This document shows, in pieces, positions 34,116-37,760 of a stretch of 37,760 nt of DNA. Position numbers and translations under genes: made by a program. The notes below the pieces were generated by a model. It worked only from the letters and a program-made list of their open reading frames with translations, was not told where the DNA came from and did not search any database. The stretch spans positions 1 to 37,760 of the forward strand of contig RFYI01000009.1 of the NCBI GenBank assembly GCA_009921165.1, read 5' to 3'. The first letter of the stretch is position 1; every line of letters starts with the position of its first letter. The stretch comes from Actinomycetota bacterium. Its GTDB lineage: Bacteria; Actinomycetota; Actinomycetes; Actinomycetales; Microbacteriaceae.

Positions 34116-36209
34116 TTGTCACTTATCTGGGACAGCATCGATTCAAAGTCAGTAGACACCGCACGAGTACTAGCAGCTGATGCAGTGGAAAAGGTTGGCA
34201 ATGGTCACCCTGGAACTGCAATCTCCCTGGCACCTGTTGCCTATCTCCTATTTCAGAAGGTTATGTGTCACGATCCTGCAGATGAACGCTGGTCTGGTCG
34301 CGACCGTTTCATCTTGAGTGTTGGACACTCGTCGCTAACTATTTACAACCAGCTGTATCTTGCAGGGTACGGACTAGAACTTGATGACATCAAAGCCCTT
34401 CGTACATGGGGTTCTGCAACTCCTGGGCACCCTGAATATGGTCACACCAAAGGTGTTGAAATCACAACAGGTCCATTGGGTCAAGGTTTAGCATCGGCCA
34501 CTGGTTTTGCATACGCTGCCAGATTTGAAAGAGGCTTATTCGATCCTGAGACAGCTCAGGGTGAGAGCGCGTTTGACCACTTTGTTTATGTAATCGCTGG
34601 CGATGGAGACATGCAGGAAGGTGTAACCAGCGAAGCTGCCTCTCTTGCCGGACACCAGAAACTTGGCAACCTAGTTGTTATCTATGACAGCAATCAGATT
34701 TCGATAGAAGATGACACCAACATTGCTTTCACTGAAGATCTAACTGCTCGTTACAACGCATACGGCTGGCACACTCAGACAGTTGACTGGAAAAAGACCG
34801 GCAACTATCACGAAGACATCCAGGAACTCTATGCAGCTATCGAGAGAGCTAAGTCTGTTACAGATCAGCCTTCACTCATTACTCTTCGCACAATCATTGG
34901 CTGGCCTTCACCTAAGAAGCAGAACACTGGAAAGATTCACGGTTCAGCTCTAGGTGCAGAAGAACTTGCAGGTCTCAAGAATGCACTTGGTTTCGACCCA
35001 GAGAAGACATTCGATGTTTCCCCTGAAGTTATCAATCACACTCGCACCAACGCAGCAACTAGAGCTGCTGAAGCTAGAAGTGCATGGCAGATGAAATTTG
35101 ATGCGTGGGCTAAAGCAAACCCAGAGAAGAAAGCTCTTTTTGATCGAGTCCAGTCTGGTGAAACTCCAGCAGAACTAGCAAGTGCTCTTCCTGTTTTCGA
35201 TGGTGGCACTGAAGTTTCAACACGTGCAGCCAGCGGAAAAGTTATCAATGCTATCGCTAAGGTCATGCCTGAACTTTGGGGTGGTTCAGCAGATCTAGCT
35301 GAATCTAACAACACCACTATCGAAGACGCAAAGTCATTTGTTCCCAGTCAGTGGTCAACTCATGAGTGGACAGGTGACCCGTATGGTCGCGTCCTTCACT
35401 TCGGTATTCGTGAACATGCAATGGCTTCGATCCTCAATGGAATTGTTTTGCACGGTAACACCAGAGCATTCGGTGGAACATTCTTAATCTTCAGCGATTA
35501 CATGAGACCAGCGGTTCGTCTTGCAGCCCTAATGAAGGTTCCGTCAATCTTTGTTTGGACACATGACAGCGTTGCACTCGGTGAAGATGGTCCAACACAT
35601 CAGCCAATCGAACAGCTTTCAACACTAAGAGCTATTCCTGGTCTAGACATCGTTCGTCCTGGTGACGCTAATGAAGTTGCCTACGCATGGAAGGCCATGC
35701 TTGAGCGTCGTCAAGGCCCTGCAGGTATTGCCCTTACTCGCCAAAACATCCCTGTGTTCAAGCGTGGAGAAGCAGATGCTACTGGCACTGTTTTTGCTGG
35801 TGCTGAAAACACAGCTAAAGGTGCTTACACATTGATCGATGCAAGCAACAACTCCCCTGAACTGATCCTTATCGCTACTGGTTCTGAAGTTCAACTTGCG
35901 GTTGCTGCTCGTGAACAACTAGAAGGGCAAGGAATCAAGACCAGAGTTGTTTCGGCTCCTTGTGTTGAGTGGTTCGATGAGCAATCGGAGAGCTATCGTG
36001 AATCAGTGCTTCCAGCAAGTGTGAAGGCCCGTGTTTCAGTTGAAGCTGGTCTATCACTTGGTTGGAACAAGTATGTCGGTGGCTTTGGTGAGAGTGTTTC
36101 TATCGAACACTTTGGAGCATCGGCTGACTATAAAACTCTGTTTAGAGAATTCGGTATGACGACTGAAGCTGTTATTGAAGCAGCTCACAAGACACTTAAG
36201 AACAAGTAA
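34116..36209 (+). CDS. tkt: Transketolase
   Basis: The 697-residue protein has all transketolase landmarks: [13 protein letters not shown], thiamine diphosphate motif [18 protein letters not shown] ... ND-like DSNQ, the pyrimidine-domain [12 protein letters not shown] and [18 protein letters not shown], and a C-terminal domain with [12 protein letters not shown]. It moves two-carbon units in the pentose phosphate pathway. The start is TTG, supported by AAGGAG 8 bases upstream. Confidence 0.96.
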   Translation: MSLIWDSIDSKSVDTARVLAADAVEKVGNGHPGTAISLAPVAYLLFQKVMCHDPADERWSGRDRFILSVGHSSLTIYNQLYLAGYGLELDDIKALRTWGSATPGHPEYGHTKGVEITTGPLGQGLASATGFAYAARFERGLFDPETAQGESAFDHFVYVIAGDGDMQEGVTSEAASLAGHQKLGNLVVIYDSNQISIEDDTNIAFTEDLTARYNAYGWHTQTVDWKKTGNYHEDIQELYAAIERAKSVTDQPSLITLRTIIGWPSPKKQNTGKIHGSALGAEELAGLKNALGFDPEKTFDVSPEVINHTRTNAATRAAEARSAWQMKFDAWAKANPEKKALFDRVQSGETPAELASALPVFDGGTEVSTRAASGKVINAIAKVMPELWGGSADLAESNNTTIEDAKSFVPSQWSTHEWTGDPYGRVLHFGIREHAMASILNGIVLHGNTRAFGGTFLIFSDYMRPAVRLAALMKVPSIFVWTHDSVALGEDGPTHQPIEQLSTLRAIPGLDIVRPGDANEVAYAWKAMLERRQGPAGIALTRQNIPVFKRGEADATGTVFAGAENTAKGAYTLIDASNNSPELILIATGSEVQLAVAAREQLEGQGIKTRVVSAPCVEWFDEQSESYRESVLPASVKARVSVEAGLSLGWNKYVGGFGESVSIEHFGASADYKTLFREFGMTTEAVIEAAHKTLKNK

Positions 36210-36220
36210 GGAAAATAGAG

Positions 36221-37327
36221 ATGACTAACCCATTAGCGCAACTAGCTGCCAACGGAGTGAGCATTTGGCTTGATGATCTATCAAGAACTCGAATTGAGTC
36301 AGGTCAACTTGCGGAACTGATTAGTTCAAGAAGTGTTTCAGGTGTTACCACCAATCCAACAATCTTTGCTGGTTCTATTGGTAAGGGAGAAGGCTACGGC
36401 TCGCAGGTAAGCGCTCTTGCTGCTGCCGGTGCAACCGCTGCTGAAGCGATTTTCGAGATCACAACTAAGGATGTTGCCGATGCTTGCGATATCTTCGCTG
36501 GTGTTTACGCTTCATCAAAAGGTTTCGATGGTCGAGTATCAATTGAAGTTGAGCCAGGATTGGCTAACGACACTGCTGCTACTGTCACCCAAGCTAAGGA
36601 GCTGTTCGCAAAGGTTAACCGCGAAAACGTAATGATCAAGATTCCAGCAACCAAAGCGGGTCTTGCCGCTATCACTGAAGTTATTGCTAGCGGAATCAGT
36701 GTGAACGTAACTCTTATTTTCTCCCTCCAGCGCTACCGCGAAGTAATCGCTGCATACAAAGCTGGTATTGCTCTTGCAAAAGCTGCCGGTCATGACCTGT
36801 CAATGATTCACTCCGTTGCATCTTTCTTTGTTTCTCGTGTTGATACTGAGATAGATAAGCGTCTAGTTGCAGTTGGAACTCAGGATGCTACCGCTATGAA
36901 GAGCAAAGCTGCCCTTGCCAACGCAAGATTGGCTTACGAAGTATTCGAGCAAGAATTTGACACAGCTGACTGGGCAGAACTTGCAAGTGCTGGCGCAAAC
37001 AAACAGCGTCCATTGATGGCATCAACTGGTGTAAAGGATCCTGCGCTTAGCGACACTTTGTATGTAACAGAGCTGGTTGCCCCTGAGCTTGTGAACACTA
37101 TGCCTGAGAAAACCATGGAAGCGGTTTTTGATCACGGGGTTGTTCCAGCCAACAGCATCACCAACAAGTATGAAGAAGCAAAACTTGTCTTACACACTAT
37201 TGGTGCCATGGGTATCTCCTACGACGAAGTAACTACGCTACTTGAAGCTGAAGGTGTTGAGAAGTTCATCGTGTCTTGGAATGAACTGGTTGCATCAGTT
37301 GAAGCAGCTCTTCAGGCGGCCAAGTAA
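36221..37327 (+). CDS. tal: Transaldolase
   Basis: A 368-residue class I aldolase of the actinobacterial transaldolase type: [18 protein letters not shown], and the Schiff-base Lys in [11 protein letters not shown] (~residue 140), then VNVTLIFS and the [13 protein letters not shown] segment. Follows tkt by 11 bases with AAGGAAAA before the ATG, and its stop overlaps pgi by one base (TAATG). Confidence 0.95.
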   Translation: MTNPLAQLAANGVSIWLDDLSRTRIESGQLAELISSRSVSGVTTNPTIFAGSIGKGEGYGSQVSALAAAGATAAEAIFEITTKDVADACDIFAGVYASSKGFDGRVSIEVEPGLANDTAATVTQAKELFAKVNRENVMIKIPATKAGLAAITEVIASGISVNVTLIFSLQRYREVIAAYKAGIALAKAAGHDLSMIHSVASFFVSRVDTEIDKRLVAVGTQDATAMKSKAALANARLAYEVFEQEFDTADWAELASAGANKQRPLMASTGVKDPALSDTLYVTELVAPELVNTMPEKTMEAVFDHGVVPANSITNKYEEAKLVLHTIGAMGISYDEVTTLLEAEGVEKFIVSWNELVASVEAALQAAK

Positions 37328-37760
37328 TGAACATTAGCGTCAAGGCTTCAGGACCTGCGCTAGAGGCCGTTAATGAGACGATTGCTCTTCTGGTTGCGGA
37401 CAAGGTTGCCAGTCGAATTGCAGCTAAGGATTTCACACTTTGGGGTAAGGAAGCCGAGTCGGAATCCGCTATTCGTTTGGGTTGGGTAACTTCTGCAACT
37501 GATTCACTTGAACTGGTTGACGGAATTCTTGCTCTGAGAGAAGAATTCCGCGCTAAAGGCATTACCCGTTTCGTACTTTGTGGCATGGGTGGATCATCTC
37601 TAGCACCGGAAGTTATTACCAATAAATACAAAGTCGATCTAGTAGTCCTAGACTCAACCGATCCAGATCAGGTTCGTGAGGTAGTTGGTGATTCTATCGA
37701 AAAAACTGCAATCATTGTTTCTTCTAAATCTGGTTCAACAGTTGAAACCGATTCACAGAA
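37327..37760 (+). CDS. pgi: Glucose-6-phosphate isomerase, N-terminal part (3' end outside window)
   Basis: The frame begins with ATG overlapping the tal stop and stays open to the end of the window (144 full codons). The visible part has the first SIS sugar-phosphate motif VLCGMGGSSLAPEV and the second, IIVSSKSGSTVET, of actinobacterial-type phosphoglucose isomerase. Position after tkt-tal, before zwf-opcA-type genes in Actinobacteria, agrees. Active-site Glu/His/Lys residues would lie beyond the window. Confidence 0.9.
   Translation, partial: MNISVKASGPALEAVNETIALLVADKVASRIAAKDFTLWGKEAESESAIRLGWVTSATDSLELVDGILALREEFRAKGITRFVLCGMGGSSLAPEVITNKYKVDLVVLDSTDPDQVREVVGDSIEKTAIIVSSKSGSTVETDSQ

Noticed and set aside
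37266-37631. 121-codon minus-strand frame at the window end
   Set aside because: Antisense to tal end and pgi, both with strong family motifs.

Overview
The window looks like a stretch of a small, streamlined actinobacterial chromosome, most likely a low-GC planktonic Microbacteriaceae-like lineage (freshwater 'Luna'-type). The reasons are actinobacterial signature genes (rbpA, pafBC, PAC2, DUF3099, a HelY-type helicase, an InhA/FabI-type reductase), gene order typical of Micrococcales (rbpA-ppm-lnt-helY-tatC-tatA-pafC-pafB-fkb-trmI), modest GC by eye, a light-driven proton-pump rhodopsin, a DNA photolyase and very tight gene packing. The taxonomic placement is inference. I see no insertion sequences, phage genes or CRISPR array, and no gene-free stretch over 300 bases that does not hold a tRNA gene, a terminator or promoters.

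Layout. 2-789 (+): end of a glycerophosphodiester phosphodiesterase gene, then rbpA. 790-11483 (-): a nearly gapless eleven-gene run, read right to left: HAD phosphatase, trmI, FKBP-type lipoprotein, pafB, pafC, small membrane protein, tatA, tatC, helY, lnt, ppm. The pupylation genes (arc/mpa, dop, pup, pafA) that usually lie between trmI and pafB are absent. 11555-13475: PAC2 protein (+) converging on uppP and a small acidic protein (-). 13552-13634: a tRNA-Leu(GAG) gene whose acceptor stem does not pair properly, followed by a strong terminator. 13776-16016 (+): secreted unknown protein, sirtuin, phosphoglycerate mutase-family phosphatase. 16002-17977 (-): glycosyltransferase and alpha/beta hydrolase. 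18075-18809 (+): DnaQ-like exonuclease. 18855-19980 (-): ribosomal protein L31 type B and an ABC ATPase. 20079-20726 (+): serB. 20723-22270 (-): fabI and fabG. 22372-23470 (+): DUF3099 and SURF1. 23521-25882 (-): rhodopsin and an ABC-F protein. 25981-26565 (+): bioY. 26562-30569 (-): sufB-sufD-Rieske-sufC-sufT. 30714-33001 (+): ctaA and a photolyase. 32994-33929 (-): ctaB. 34116-37760 (+): tkt-tal-pgi (pgi cut by the window end).

How the genes fit together. Energy genes stand out: a proton-pumping rhodopsin plus three cytochrome c oxidase/heme A assembly genes (SURF1, CtaA, CtaB), the SUF iron-sulfur machinery and the start of a pentose phosphate cluster. Envelope functions include lipoprotein acylation (Lnt), polyprenol-phosphate mannose synthesis (Ppm), Tat export, UppP and fatty acid synthesis (FabG/FabI). 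DNA-damage functions (PafBC, photolyase, DnaQ-like nuclease) suit a sunlit habitat.

The points most worth a second look are the loss of the pupylation block with pafBC retained, a rhodopsin with a DTE motif but Met in place of the usual counterion-partner His, the damaged acceptor stem of tRNA-Leu(GAG), a SUF operon without SufR/SufS/SufU, and six convergent gene pairs whose 3' ends abut or overlap, leaving no room for terminators.
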